Of a stretch of 64,000 bases of DNA, positions 22,641 to 34,900 are shown in pieces (position 1 is the stretch's first letter; each line of letters opens with the position of its first letter). The notes under the pieces are model-generated. The model worked only from the letters and a program-made list of their open reading frames with translations. It was not told where the DNA came from and searched no databases. This DNA is from Isoetes taiwanensis (lineage: Eukaryota; Streptophyta; Lycopodiopsida; Isoetales; Isoetaceae): NCBI GenBank assembly GCA_021234155.1, contig JAJEKV010000015.1, positions 1,832,852 through 1,896,851 of the forward strand. Reading direction: 5' to 3'. A program made the translations under genes and the position numbers.

Positions 22641-23865
22641 TTCTGTCCAATCCTACAGTTTTGTGGCTTTTGTTTCTTAACAGAACTGGATTTATGATGT
22701 GACATTGGATGTAGAAATTGCTACGGCATAAACCAGAGATATAATCCCACCCTTGGCATGCATGTCAATGCCCTTTTCTACATATTCTTGGGTGCCCTTC
22801 TGTAAGCAGCCTGCAAAACAGAGAGAGAAAAAACATGAGATCGGAAATCCTCCCTTAGAAGCACTTCTGTAGAAAATGGACTTGCTGGGATATATTGTTA
22901 ATGGCCTGCACAAAGAGGAACAAAGAAACACCAGGAACAGTTGTTGCTGAAGACAAAATTAAAGTTACACTACAAAATAAGCAAAATTTATACGCAGAGA
23001 AGCACAGATAAGCTTGCCCGCAAATATCACATTCAAACGGCACACAATATGTCCAAATCTAGGCCATTTTCTACAAGACCCATGATACACATGTCATTGT
23101 GTTGGTTTCAATATTGCCTATCCACGTGCAGTTAGATAGTTGTGCATCTTCACAACGTTGGAAGGGACTATCATTTGGTCATGCGTAAAGCATGAGAGAC
23201 TACTCCATGGGCACTGGCCTAAATTTGAACTTGATTCAGATACTATTGTAGATACCATTGTAGGCAGTATCCATGTTGATATGTATGCTACATATGTCAT
23301 TCTAGAGTGAATCACGTAAGGTCTAATAAATCAGGAAGGAGAAATTTGGTGGTTCAAAATTCACTTGATGCTGGATAAAACACTCGCTCAGCGGGAATTA
23401 AAATCTGTCCATTGTACTACCCCTTACACAAGCCCAGATATTGTCACCCATACCAGCTCTTTCAACTATAACCCAATCGACAATACTTTGGTTCCCAGAG
23501 ATGCATCGTTCTACACATGGCTGCAACCATTGATTGATGCTGGACAAAGAATCATGGAAGAAGATAGTGTTACAAGTAAAGCAGATGCAGATTCAGTCAT
23601 GTACAAAGAGATGTCAACATTGGATACATAATTTGAAGACAAACTTCACCTATCGTGCATCTAGTGTATCACCAGGCATTGGAAGAATGTCTTTCTCAAG
23701 TGCAATGGAGAGCCTCACCTTAAGTCTGCTCGTTTGCCACTTATAACTTGTTTCATCCAGACATGAAGTGAGACCTGCTATTGGCCAGCAAAAAGGATCC
23801 ATAATGTGGCCAGCAAAAAAGGATCCATAAATAAACATTTAGGCATATTAAAATGTGGAATCCAA
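22641..23865. other. Intergenic sequence, no recognised gene
   Basis: Two open frames of 60-90 codons near 23118-23631 have no recognisable features. CCAGCAAAAAGGATCCATAA occurs twice in tandem near 23785 and 23811. Confidence 0.35.
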
Positions 23866-24130
23866 TATTATGGCTGCAAAATGTGGTAATATTGATGATG
23901 CAATAAAGCTTTTAACAGGATGACATGATGTTATCTCATGGAATGCATTAATTTCAGGCAATACTCAGCATGGCAATGCTAGCAAGACCTTCTTCTACTT
24001 TGGCAAAATGCAACAACATGGGATCAAGCCAGATAAAGTCACCTTCATTTCTGTTCTTTCTACATGTAGCCACATGGACTGGGTAGAAGCAGGTCGTGAG
24101 CTTTTTAAGTCTATGGGAAAATATATGGCT
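23866..24130 (+). pseudogene. PPR fragment, opposite strand
   Basis: MAAKCGNIDDAIKLL, a stop, then DVISWNALISGNTQHGNA and HGIKPDKVTFISVLSTCSH followed by VEAGRELFKSM are consecutive PPR repeats of the PLS type. The fragment lies on the plus strand, facing the one at 21.7-22.6 kb. It ends abruptly before the AIP1-like exon and has an in-frame stop. Confidence 0.8.
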
Positions 24131-24202
24131 TCTAAACCAGTATTCAAAGTAAGGAAATGGTCGACCTCCAGAATTATTGGTTAGAAGAATTGTTATAGAA
24201 CT

Positions 24203-24383
24203 CTACTTAGGACTCCAACAAGCAGCATATATACTACCAACATGCCCTGCATCTGCTGATAACTTACCAATCTTGTCGCCTGTCTTACCATCATAAATAA
24301 AACCTTTCTTATCTGAACCAACGCTGATGAATTTCGTTCCATCTGGAGAAAACCGTATGCAGTTGACAAAATTTGAGTGGTCC
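24203..24383 (-). pseudogene. Isolated exon resembling actin-interacting protein 1 (WD40)
   Basis: The minus-strand frame reads [20 protein letters not shown], then [16 protein letters not shown] and [14 protein letters not shown]. This closely matches one WD40 blade of plant AIP1, a protein that promotes cofilin-driven actin disassembly. An acceptor-like AATAG precedes the first codon (at 24384). The 3' side ends in a stop (AAGTAG) rather than a GT donor, and no neighbouring AIP1 exons are seen. It is best read as a captured or pseudogene exon. Confidence 0.7.
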
Positions 24384-24397
24384 CTATTAATGAACAA

Positions 24398-25653
24398 GCA
24401 GTGATCAGACTATGACAAGGTCTGAAAGAAGTACTACATCATTTGCTAATACATTCTCCTGTTTTTTATGCAATGTTTCTACCATTTGCTAATTGACATG
24501 CTAACTAAGGAAAACCATAAATTGGATCTGCTACTATGCAAAAATGGGATACAAATCAATGAATAAAAAATCATCACCATATTATCATCAGGTTAAAAAA
24601 TGAAAAAAAACATGGCTTATTATGCCATGGCAGAAGCGAGGGATAAGAAATCACCTGAAGCAAACGGGATGCCCTTCTGTTGCTTGGCGTTTGGATTGAT
24701 GACAGTGGTCCGCTTCCAAGAAACAAGATCCAGTCAATCTGTGGCAGCCGCAAAGTGAAATGCAAACTTGAAGCCCCAACTGAAGAAGAAATAGTCTACG
24801 GCCCTGCATTTCCATTTCGCACCAATTTATAATGCCATTGCATATAGAAGCAGCACCTAGAACCGAAGTAATCCTAGAATCGAAGGAACCCTAACGAAAT
24901 TACCGAGAAAAGGCCTGTGGAACCGAAATTTTTTACTGCAGCAATTTGCACATGCATGCAGGAGCAAGTTATGTATTTACCAAGAATGTAGATTATTGCT
25001 TCGTGTTCCAAGCTCAAGCTCTGCCTGAAAAGAGGGGTCCGACTCCAGGAGCCGTGAGAGGGGTCAAAGAGAGAAGAAAACCGTCTACCGCAGATAAATC
25101 AAAGGGATAAAAATAATTTTAAAAAATTCAACGTGCAAGATTGCGCACAGACTATCACAAAACGCCTTTATTATTATATATAGATAGATAGATAATCTGT
25201 TGATCAATCCAGATGAAAAATCTGCAAAAGGACCAAATATGATGAGACGTGATGAGATTGTGCAACATCCACACTATGCAAATCCAAAAAAAGATTAGAT
25301 CTTGTTAATTCATTGCCTTGTAAGCAAGGAAGCAAATCATAGTTTCTATGTGGCTACAAAAGACTCCTCACCATTTCAATTGCGCCAGTCTCAAATTTCT
25401 TCTTCTCTCAATCATGTTGCAGAAGCCTTGTTGTTGTATTTGCTCTAATCTAAAAATAAAACATTCTGGTAAACCACGAGCTTGAAGATTAAAACGTTGT
25501 GGCATATGAAAAGAATAGAAATAACAAAAGAAAAGCAGTGAGAGAAGATAACAAAATTGATCTATAAAAACGCATCTCAAGCTTCTCAAGCCTGCACATA
25601 AGGAAGAATGAAGATAAGAGAAATATCCTTTTCAAATTTGGTCAGAGGAATAT

Positions 25654-25684
<31 letters not shown>

Positions 25685-26940
25685 TTCTTGCTCACGCCAA
25701 AATATACCTATCAGTCAATTGCAGATGCAAATGATAGAAGATATTAGCAAAAATACAACATAAAGACCTTATTGCTATGCATTAGCATTCCCAAATAACT
25801 GCCAAAAGGATATGGCTGCCACACGTAATTGCAACAAGTAAAAAATCTACTGGCAGCAAGAAGGATATAGCTGACACAAACAGATGCTAAATGATGATTC
25901 TTCATGCGCTACCCACTCAACTCTTCCCATCAAGGAGTATGGGCTGCAAGAACATGTAGCAAAGAAAAAGAAAGAATTTTTTGCATGAGACACAAGAATG
26001 CTTATAATATGCAATATTTCCAAGTTGCTTAATTGGAGCAAAGTTTTGCGCATTCTTTCACTGAGAAACACTCCAAAAGATCTTAGAAAATCCAACAAAA
26101 ATGCGTTAGCAAGCTTCATAGCTTAAGCAAGAACATAAGAAAGGACAATACTTTACCTACTCAAGCCACTGCTATGAATGCCTTCCCAATGGATCATCAC
26201 TGTCATGCAGAATTCTCGTACTTTGTAAGCAAAAATTTGTAGAACATAACACATAATTATCCTTATCCAAAGGAATGGTAAATACAGTGCTTATGCTTTA
26301 GTCATTCCCAAACATAACGTTTATCTCCGCTATTATGATGGAGACTTTACTTTCAGAATGGCTAATACCTGTCTCCATATTCCCACACTATTAGGCCTTA
26401 CTGCCATGACAGGCCCACTGAAGTGGCACATAGGCATCTCTCATGTTTCTATAGATTTTGTTAGGCAGAATTGTGGTCTAAGTGTAGACATGCATCTCGG
26501 CTTGGAGATTACTCACTAGAAACTCTAATTCCTATGGTATTGAAAGAGTCTGCTATCAACCATGTGCACCACACATTAAAAAAGAGAACATACATTAAAT
26601 GAAACAATTGTAAATTCAAAGCACCAAACATCACAGAATTAGTATCTGTTGAAGCTTCAGGAGGTCCTGCAGTTGTTGGATTGGTTTTGGAAACTATTTT
26701 TTTCCTAAATTAGCAAGTAAATGTACACCTGCTAAAATTCAATGAGTTAGATGTGTTTACCTTTCTGAGGTGATGCCATAGACCGAGTTAAATGTCTCTT
26801 CCTAGCCTGTTCATGGTTAGATACCACTTCATCTTCTGCTTGTTCGGCTTCACGCTCTTCTTCTTCATTCTCATAGGTAGGTAAGAATTCTAGGTAGACA
26901 AGCTCAACAAATAATTCTGTAGGTAATTCTTGTTTGCAAA
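24398..26940. other. AT-rich intergenic sequence with microsatellites
   Basis: A TAGA run lies near 25179-25194 and a perfect (TTTA)n tract at 25651-25686. No gene is recognised. Confidence 0.4.
25651..25686. repeat. Microsatellite (TTTA)9
   Basis: This is an uninterrupted tetranucleotide tract. Confidence 0.95.
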
Positions 26941-26947
26941 CAATACA

Positions 26948-27934
26948 TTACAAAGCCTCGACACATTGCTGGAAAGAAAACAAGTGATATTTGTGTCTCC
27001 AAATTAATTGAACACATAATGAATATGCTGGATTAAAAGCAAAGCCACAAGTTTGACAACCATTAATAAAATCAATCATACTTAACTGGCCAACACACGG
27101 CTTAATGATGCTTCTACTAACGAAATTATCACCAAGGTATTGCAAATTTCCCACCTTCTGTTTGCACCCATCAAGTGCAATAGATTGAGCTTCCAAATCC
27201 ATTTTTAGATTAATAAGCTCCTGTTCCAAAGCTTGACCGTTGTCAGCTTGTCTCTTCCTTTTCAAAATTGTGAGCAAGGACAATCCAAGCTTAGATTCAT
27301 CCTTACATAACTTGGAAAGAGCAATGTCTTCTTCTGGAAAGTCCTCTACAAGGCTTTCAATCTGACCTTTAATGTCTTCAGTGTTCTTTGACACAGATGC
27401 TGCGGCCTCATCAAAGCCTGCCATCAAGCCCTCAATCCTTCTTTTGTACCTTCTTATCTTTTATTTGATGTATTTATCATAATGGAATCTTAAAAAAGCC
27501 ACCAAGTCAGTTTCTAGAGACGACACACCAACATGAATATTTTTTAAAACAATCTCCTCCATATCTGTTTTATGCTTCTTGTTTCTATTTGAAATCTTAA
27601 TCCTCTCAACAGCAAAGCTGGCCCAATCCAAAAGATACTTACTTGGGTTTGCCAGAGCTCTTTTTGTGTGCTGCCAAGCAAAGACACGTGCAAAAATAGT
27701 TCGAGCTTCATTGTTCTTCAAACCAAATTGATAATCTTTTTAATTAATTCCTTCAACTGGCCTAATCATAAAGACTTTGATTTTGTTATCTTTCTTTACA
27801 TCTTGGGTCCATACTGTAAAAAAATCAGCCCTTGTGCAATTTGTCCAAGTAATACTACTTGGATCTTTGCCCTCATTGCACAAGCCACAGTATTCCATAA
27901 ACTGCTCCACTGTGTAGGTGATCTTCATCTGCAA
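26948..27934 (-). pseudogene. Unrecognised reading frame broken by two TAA stops; Cys/His-rich C-terminus
   Basis: One minus-strand frame is continuous from 27934 to 26948 apart from TAA codons at about 27737-27739 and 27461-27463. The N-terminal part has CGLCNEG and FFTVWTQDVKKDNKIKVFMI. The middle part is ARTIFARVFAWQHTKRALAN and a basic stretch. The third part is predicted helical/coiled coil (LKRKRQADNGQALEQELINL). It ends with CQTCGFAF and IWRHKYHLFSFQQCVEAL, a Cys/His spacing reminiscent of a RING-like or other zinc-binding fold with some ligands missing. I do not recognise the family; a transposon-encoded protein is possible. Lack of frameshifts suggests recent inactivation, or that the stops sit in unrecognised introns. 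Confidence 0.55.
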
Positions 27935-28245
27935 AAATGCGCTTCAACTTAGATATGGCAAAAAAAATAAAAAATAAAAAATCCATTACCTTGCTTGTGT
28001 CCTACTCTATTTCCTTGCTCGGCCGGTTCTCTTCTTCTATCTATCTTCTTCAAATAAAATGGATGTAGGGGTTTGTAGCCATCAGGAAATGGAATGCAGG
28101 CATAGCAATGATGTAGAGGGAAAGGGAAATCATGGTTCTGGCCTAGTCCGGCCACATGGCATGCAGAAAGAGTGTGCCATCGATTTTCGAGGAAAGAAAT
28201 CAAAATTTCGGGTTAGGGAAAGAAAAAAGGGAAAAACTAGAAAAT

Positions 28246-28292
28246 GATAGGCCAGTTGGCCTCCGTGGACGTTAAAATATACTTCCTTCCTT
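28246..28292 (+). mobile_element. Retroposon 3' tail, (TTCC)n
   Basis: ATAGGCCAGTTGGCCTCCGT, GGACGTTAAAATATAC, then TTCC repeats: the conserved tail in plus orientation. Confidence 0.65.
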
Positions 28293-28530
28293 ATGTTTTG
28301 ACGAATTTCACCAGGTGCCCCTAACTTTTCATAATTTCACCAAATGCCAGGGGTCCTACAAGCATCCCATTTGGCTGCATGGCATCCTTGATAGCCTCAA
28401 AGCAACTCACATTCTAGGCAGATGTTCTTAAAAGAACTTATTATGAGTTTTCTTAAAAGAACTTATTATGAGTTTTTTTTTGGATCCTCTTGCACCTTCA
28501 AAACAACAAGAGATAATGGATAATGGTCCC

Positions 28531-28582
28531 ATAGGCCAATCGGTCTCCGTAGACGCTAAAAAATTTATTCTATTCTATTCTT
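28531..28582 (+). mobile_element. Retroposon 3' tail, (TATTC)n
   Basis: CATAGGCCAATCGGTCTCCG, TAGACGCTAAAA, then TTCTA repeats: the same tail motif with a different microsatellite unit. Confidence 0.65.
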
Positions 28583-28903
28583 AAATCCCCAAAAGCAACG
28601 GAAATCCAAAATATCACCAGGCAAGTAAAAGTGGGAAAAAGGCACATCCTTAAATCCTTAGGTTTGCGATAAATTACATTTCTTTAGTGGTCTATTAAGG
28701 CAGTCAACCCAATGGACTAAAAGCAAAAAACAATGCCCTAGACTACTGGATATGGAACTGAAGCTCCGGCGGGTCTTGTAGCTATCGAACATGCTCACAA
28801 ATGTGTTCAGAATCGTAAGGAGCTCTATATCTCTTATCTTTTCTCACAGATCTAAATGGACCATCGCTGGATTTATGCAAACGCATCCTTTCTTCTTTCT
28901 CAG

Positions 28904-31900
28904 GGTGGGTTCCAGACGGTGTCATGGTTTCAGCTGGTTCCAGAGGTAGAAGAGGTTCAAGATGAAACTGGGTAAGGCTTTTGAGCTCTGGAACTGATGT
29001 GTTTTGCAAAGGAGTTACTTATGCTGATATTAGAGGGATGTCAAGCAGAATAGTGAATGGTCAAGGCCAGGAAAATGCACGGAAAAGGGTACTTGAGGCA
29101 CATTTTCGGCTGCAGAAAGAAGGGCAGCTGAGCTCATGGTCTTATACAGATGCTGCTTTGGACAAAGGTAGGTGAATATCATTTGGAAAAGGTTCACATA
29201 TCAAACATTCGGTAACTTTTGGTTGGCTTTGTAGGTCTCAAGAAAGCTGTTCTGTGGGTGTTCTTTCCTGGATGGCATGGACACATCAACCCTGCTTTGC
29301 ATTCTGTTTTATCTGGCTTGCAAGGTACTGTAACTGTTTATGAAAACAGTTAGTCCGAGACTTAGTTTATTATGTGTAATATTTGGCCTAGTTAGGCAAG
29401 CCGTTCTTATGGTCCATTTGGATATAGAACGTAGTAGCCAATTAAATCAGGTAAGCTGGCTAAGTAGCAGCCTGGATATAACAGTGTAACTCTAAACGAG
29501 CAGAAGTGGTAGTGTTTAAGCTGCATACTGTTGAGGCATTCTGCATCCCATAAAGAAGTGCGTGTATGTAACACTGCCTGCGGTTTTTGGGACCGACTAT
29601 TTCCCATTTTCAAGTTTCTGTTGAATGTTAGCAACTGAAGTTTTGTTTGATTTTTTTTATTATTCATGGATGTTAATGACATTAGCCTTCTGACATTTGA
29701 CAAATGCGAATCAAGATTTCTTTAGTTTTAAACATCATGCACATTGTTATGTTTTGGTGATAAGATGGGCAGATCCTTTAAGGGTTAAACTTGTAATATT
29801 TCCTGTCAGTGGCAAAAGCGGGAAATTGGCACTGCCCTGGTGAGTCCAGTGAGCTGACAGAAGCCTTATGCCAAGCATTATGCAATCGTCTTGAAAGGTT
29901 TGCTTTGCCCTTTAATCTTCTTATGTAAGGCTATTTTACATTATGGTTACTAATGAAAAGTCGTAAATTGTTATAGGTCACTTGGTGCACTGGCTTATAC
30001 AAGATTTGGTGACATATTTGTGAAATGCAAACGCTCCGGCTTGCAAGGATCGAATCTTGGGTATGAGACGTAAAGCTTTTGTGGCATAGTTAAAGTACTT
30101 TTTATATATTTGGAAGTTATTCAAGGAATTGTAGATTTAATGGCACAACTATGGTCTTTGTTGCAGTAGCTTTATGCATAATACAGCATATTATGATGTT
30201 GTGGATATAAATAACAATATTTGCAGCGTGTTTGTTCCAATGCTTTTTTTTCTGTCACTACAAATGAAAGGACCCATTTTGTAAACCGCGTTCTGTCTCA
30301 CCAGATAGTACCTATTTTGTATCTCTCCGTTTAGTGGTTAAGATGCTCGGTTGAACTTTCACCTTATGATTTCAGAGTAAGTATTAATTTCTACCATTTG
30401 GATGTTCAGGAAGTCTCTCCCAACCTGTCAGATGATTTTTACTGCAAATGAGGATGCTATTTTTCTGCACGTACTGGTTCACATCAGGTATTATGTGAAT
30501 CTTCTCATTTGTCTATGAGCTAAAATTGATCTGCATTTGTTTCACATGAGCATCATTGCATATCGTACTTTTTATCAGGAGATTACGTCTTTTAACAGCA
30601 TCAGACATACGAACAGCTCTCAGTCAGCAGATTAAACACCCTGGACGCGCAGAAGAAAAACTGGCCGGTACATTTTTTAATTTCACATACCCTTTGGGAA
30701 GGATCAAGCAAAGAAAATTCGAGGTGGTTAGTTAGATAAAAATTGGCTGGATGAATATTTACATACCTTCTCGTAGTTTATCTTATGATCTCCAGAGTTC
30801 ATTCTAAGGCTTTATAGCTATATATTGTGGAATTGACAATGGTTTATGCTATCTTTAAAATTGTAGTAATTGTTGCTCCATATGGCCTGCATGGATGGCT
30901 TACTGGCTGCTGTCCTGGAGACCTTGTGCATCAAATTTATGAGAGGTTAGATGCACCTTTCACCATTGGTAGAGTATGCATTGCCTGTTGATTGTTAGTT
31001 AATTAAGAAGCTTTGCTTCATGTGCAACTTTCTGCATATGTAGAGCAACATGCTGTAACTTTCATATACGATGTAGCCTGCAGATTGTGGGCTTGCTCGA
31101 TCTCCAGCTGATAGAACAAATGCTCCAAATGCCATTGCAGCAAGTTGGAGGCGCCTAATGGTCCGTATTCACCTTTGCTTCAATGCGCTCCGAGAGCAGA
31201 AGGAAGGAGCTGGTACGTGGAAGTATCTATCGCTCCTTCAGGAGTATCACATCAGCAAGCGGAATTCGTGCATGTTGGCGCTAACCAAAGCAACGCCGTA
31301 TCCCGGCAGAATTCGGGGACATACAAAGAATATAACTTCGGCAGCAAAGATACTGAAGATACATGCCCTATTTTGTCCGTTAGTGACCAGGCAGAAAAGG
31401 TGTTTATTTACCCCCCTGAAGCCGTATTGGTCCCAATGTCTCCCCCAATCTCAACACTTTCTTATCTTAAAAGGTTTGTAACCATAGGTTTGTAATTTTC
31501 CATAGCTAAGGCATTCTGTCTAACATATATAACCTGGACACAGATGCTGGCTACAAAGATGGGCAGGTACAAATTGGATTGAAGATACCTGCAGAGTACC
31601 ATTTGATGTACCTTATGGGTATGCTATTACATGATATATCAATTATTTCTTTCTTTTCCTTTGTTTAAAGGGAACTACTTGACTCCAGGGTGCAGAACAC
31701 TACAAAAAGAGAATCTTTGGGCTTAGCAAACAAGCATAAAGGTGGCAGCAGTAGAAGTAGCAGCAGTAGCAGCAGCGGCAGCGGAGATAGCAGTATCAAA
31801 AGCAGCAGCAGCAGGGATAGTAGTGGCAGTGAAAGTGATATTGATGATGGGCATCCAAACGAGGGAGATGATAGGGCAGATGCAGATTCTTTTATTAGCA

Positions 31901-34900
31901 AGAATGAAAATTTGGTTTGTAAAGGAAGTGAAATTTATATGGTGTTTCTTTGGCAATTGACAAACAGTACCTATTTCATTTGCAGGGGTCAACTACCTCC
32001 TCAAAGAGGGGAAGGCCAAAAGAACTGGACACCCTTTCTGAAGTTCCTCCAAAGATGTCCAGAAGCAGTCCTTGCATAGAAGAGTCAGCTCTACAGGGAG
32101 CTACAAATAAGGGATTGCATCCGGAAGAATCGAGTTTCTCCAAGGGTGCTGGGAGTCAGGTTGGGGCTTCTTGGGATTGGATTGAAGATGATAGACTGAT
32201 TGGATTGCAAAGTGATGCTGATATTTTTGCTGAGTTTGGCGACTTTGGAGATTTCTTTGAGGATGAGGGGCTTGGGTTTGGTGAGGTATATTTTTACAAA
32301 TTCCTTAATGTTATTTGAGTCCAGAAGGTGGGCACATGAAATTCATCTAGTTATTTGAATAAAATCAAGGCAGAAGAATGTTCAGCAATAAAAATGGGAA
32401 GTAAGGAACTAATGTTGGTAGCATGTCATACCATGCGAGCTCCCCATGGGCGCAATTGACAAGACACCATGTCACATGTCCATTCCTTGATATTGCAGCC
32501 ACCATAATGTTTCTTAGCCATTACAGTTGCCCTATCATTTAGGCCCATTGCTAGGTTTTTTTTTCTCAGAGGTCTTTTAAGGGCCTTGGGCTATCATGAG
32601 CATATATTTTCAACAACTGCTGAATCTATTAACAACACTGAAACCATATGCTTTTCAATGCAACAGTACATTTGATGCTTTTGAGCCTGAACGGGAGCCC
32701 TTTCTTGGGATTTAGAAGTAGGACTCTTGTCTGTGTGTTTACCAAACAAAACAAATTTGTCCGTTTGGTTGGGTATTTTGCATTCCTTATGCTAGCAAAT
32801 GTCCATGCCTTTTGCATGTTTTTTTGTGAGCCTGCTACCAGCTTCAAGAAGTTCTCATCTTCTAGAGCATAGTTATTATGCTTCCAGTCTTCTGCATGAT
32901 GAGAACATTACCATATCTTGGATGTAGAGATTTGGTTTAAGGTCTTTTAAATGTTTAAATCTTGTTAGTCTTTCAAATAATGTATCATTTTCTGTATTTT
33001 CTTAATTGTTTATTTTCTTGTCATGTAGCCTCCAGGCACAGCAGAATCACAGGCATATATGCTCCCTCTAGATTGTGGTGAAAGTGCAAATACTCCAGGA
33101 ACGTTTTATATGGATTCATCCGACCCTATGTTACTTCCTATTCTTGATTTCCCCTTAGAGGGGTTCAGTCAGCCACAAAATTCTGATAAGGATCAAAAAT
33201 GTCAAGAACAAGTGTTGGAGGATCTCAAGTGCAATCTGACATCGTCTCCAATATCTGCACCTTCTACTGGAGTCACAGTGCCACGAGAGGAAGCCATGCT
33301 ATTATTTCCTCCTGATTATACGCCAGTTGATATCACTGTCAGTCAGGATAGTATTTCTAAATTGCTTGGAAGTAAGGGACTCTATGTACCTGATGTCAGA
33401 AGGAGGTCACCAGTAATTGATAAGACTGACTCATATACCTATAATGCCAACCCTCCTGCTACTCCCAATGCAGATGCCCCTTGCAGGAAAACTGAGCCTA
33501 CAAGTCATGCATCATCTGATAATAACAGTGGGAGCAAAAAGATAAATACGGGGAATGCTGTACTGGGCACTAAAGCTGACACCCCAGGCACAAGTAAATT
33601 GTCATTTTACAGAAACAATTTTATAAGTCGATCAGTATTTGCTTCTTTAGCAACTGATGTAGACTGTGCATTGCATCTTATGCACCTGCATCAGATGCAA
33701 GAAGGCATTCAAAGGAAGCATGACACAATGTGTATGAAAGACGACTTGATTGACGGGTCTGATGGTTCATCCAGGCCATTGGACCAAAAGAAGAAAGAAC
33801 TCATCCCAGTTAGAATAGCAGGAGATGTTGATGAAGAACCACATGATGGTCCCCGAGCTACCGAGATTGGAGTGTGGCGATCAGTAGGGGCTCCCAAAAC
33901 TCAGAAAGTGGCAGACAATTTTGCAAATGACATGTCAAAGGGTTCTATCAATGTGGGGACTGGAGAGGTTGGGACTAGAATGCGTCCTGGTGAGAATGGT
34001 CTTGGAGGGAGTTTGAATGGGAAGCTAGCTCAATGGCAGGAAGTTTTAGATGGTATTCCTTTATTGATTCAGCAGGCCTCAGTCTCTAATGATATATCTC
34101 TAACTGGCCTTTTCCGAGACGGACCTACTGCTTGGATGTCCTATCAAGACCATTTAAAAAATCAGAGCTCACAGATATCGGCAGTTGCTGGCGCGAGGCA
34201 CTTCTTTGACTGTCCAGAGGATGAAATTGCTGATGTTCTATCATCCGAGGTGCGCCATGGGTTTTCTACCTTGTCACTGTTTTTCCTGAATGCTAATCAA
34301 TACCTAACCATCTATTGAATTGCACAGGCCTCTCCTGCAACTGTAGCATGCCTTATGCAGTCAGAGCTGCGGCAAGCTATTGCAGCGGCCTTTGGAGAAG
34401 GAAACGTTCTGGGACCACTAGCCCTAAATGACTGGTGTAAAGGCAAAGTCAGAGTGGATCCTAGCATTTCTGGCGATAATTATGCTGCAGGAGGCGTTCC
34501 AACAGATTCTAAAGATCCAGCAAGCAGTATCACCGTTGACCCCATAACTCCTCCACAATGCAGTGGACCAAGTAACATAAAACAAAGTATAATACAGGAT
34601 TTGGAGATTCAGAGAAGAAACCATGGACGAATGACAGAGTCCTCGTCCGAACATGGAAATAGTGAAGAGGGTAAAAAACGGATAACCCAGGATGTGAATC
34701 ATGATATAGACAATCTGTCTGGAAGCCTCTCACACGAGCCAACGATTGCTTCTTTTCCTGTCCCTGCATTACTTGTTGGGTAAGAGTTCAATTTTAGATT
34801 TGACTGGCTTGAGGCTTCTTACTCATGCAGTCTTTTATGATGCCATGATGAATCGCTATGGCAAAACAAGTTGGAATACTTTTGCGGGAAGGGGTGTAAG

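Larger units (their letters stand above)
27935..28903. other. Upstream region of MED13 with two retroposon tails
   Basis: It contains tail copies at 28246-28292 and 28531-28582 and a tandem 24-bp repeat (TTCTTAAAAGAACTTATTAT) near 28427-28474. The missing first coding exon of MED13 was not found here; it may lie in this stretch in diverged form or further left. Confidence 0.4.

Noticed and set aside
29012-29033. Alternative second exon start of MED13 at 29012
   Set aside because: Its phase does not fit either possible donor of the previous exon; 29034 fits and makes the total coding length divisible by three.
30330-30390. tRNA-like or SINE head (TAGTGGTTAAGATGCTCGG) in a MED13 intron
   Set aside because: It resembles an A box, but I could not find a B box or fold a cloverleaf.
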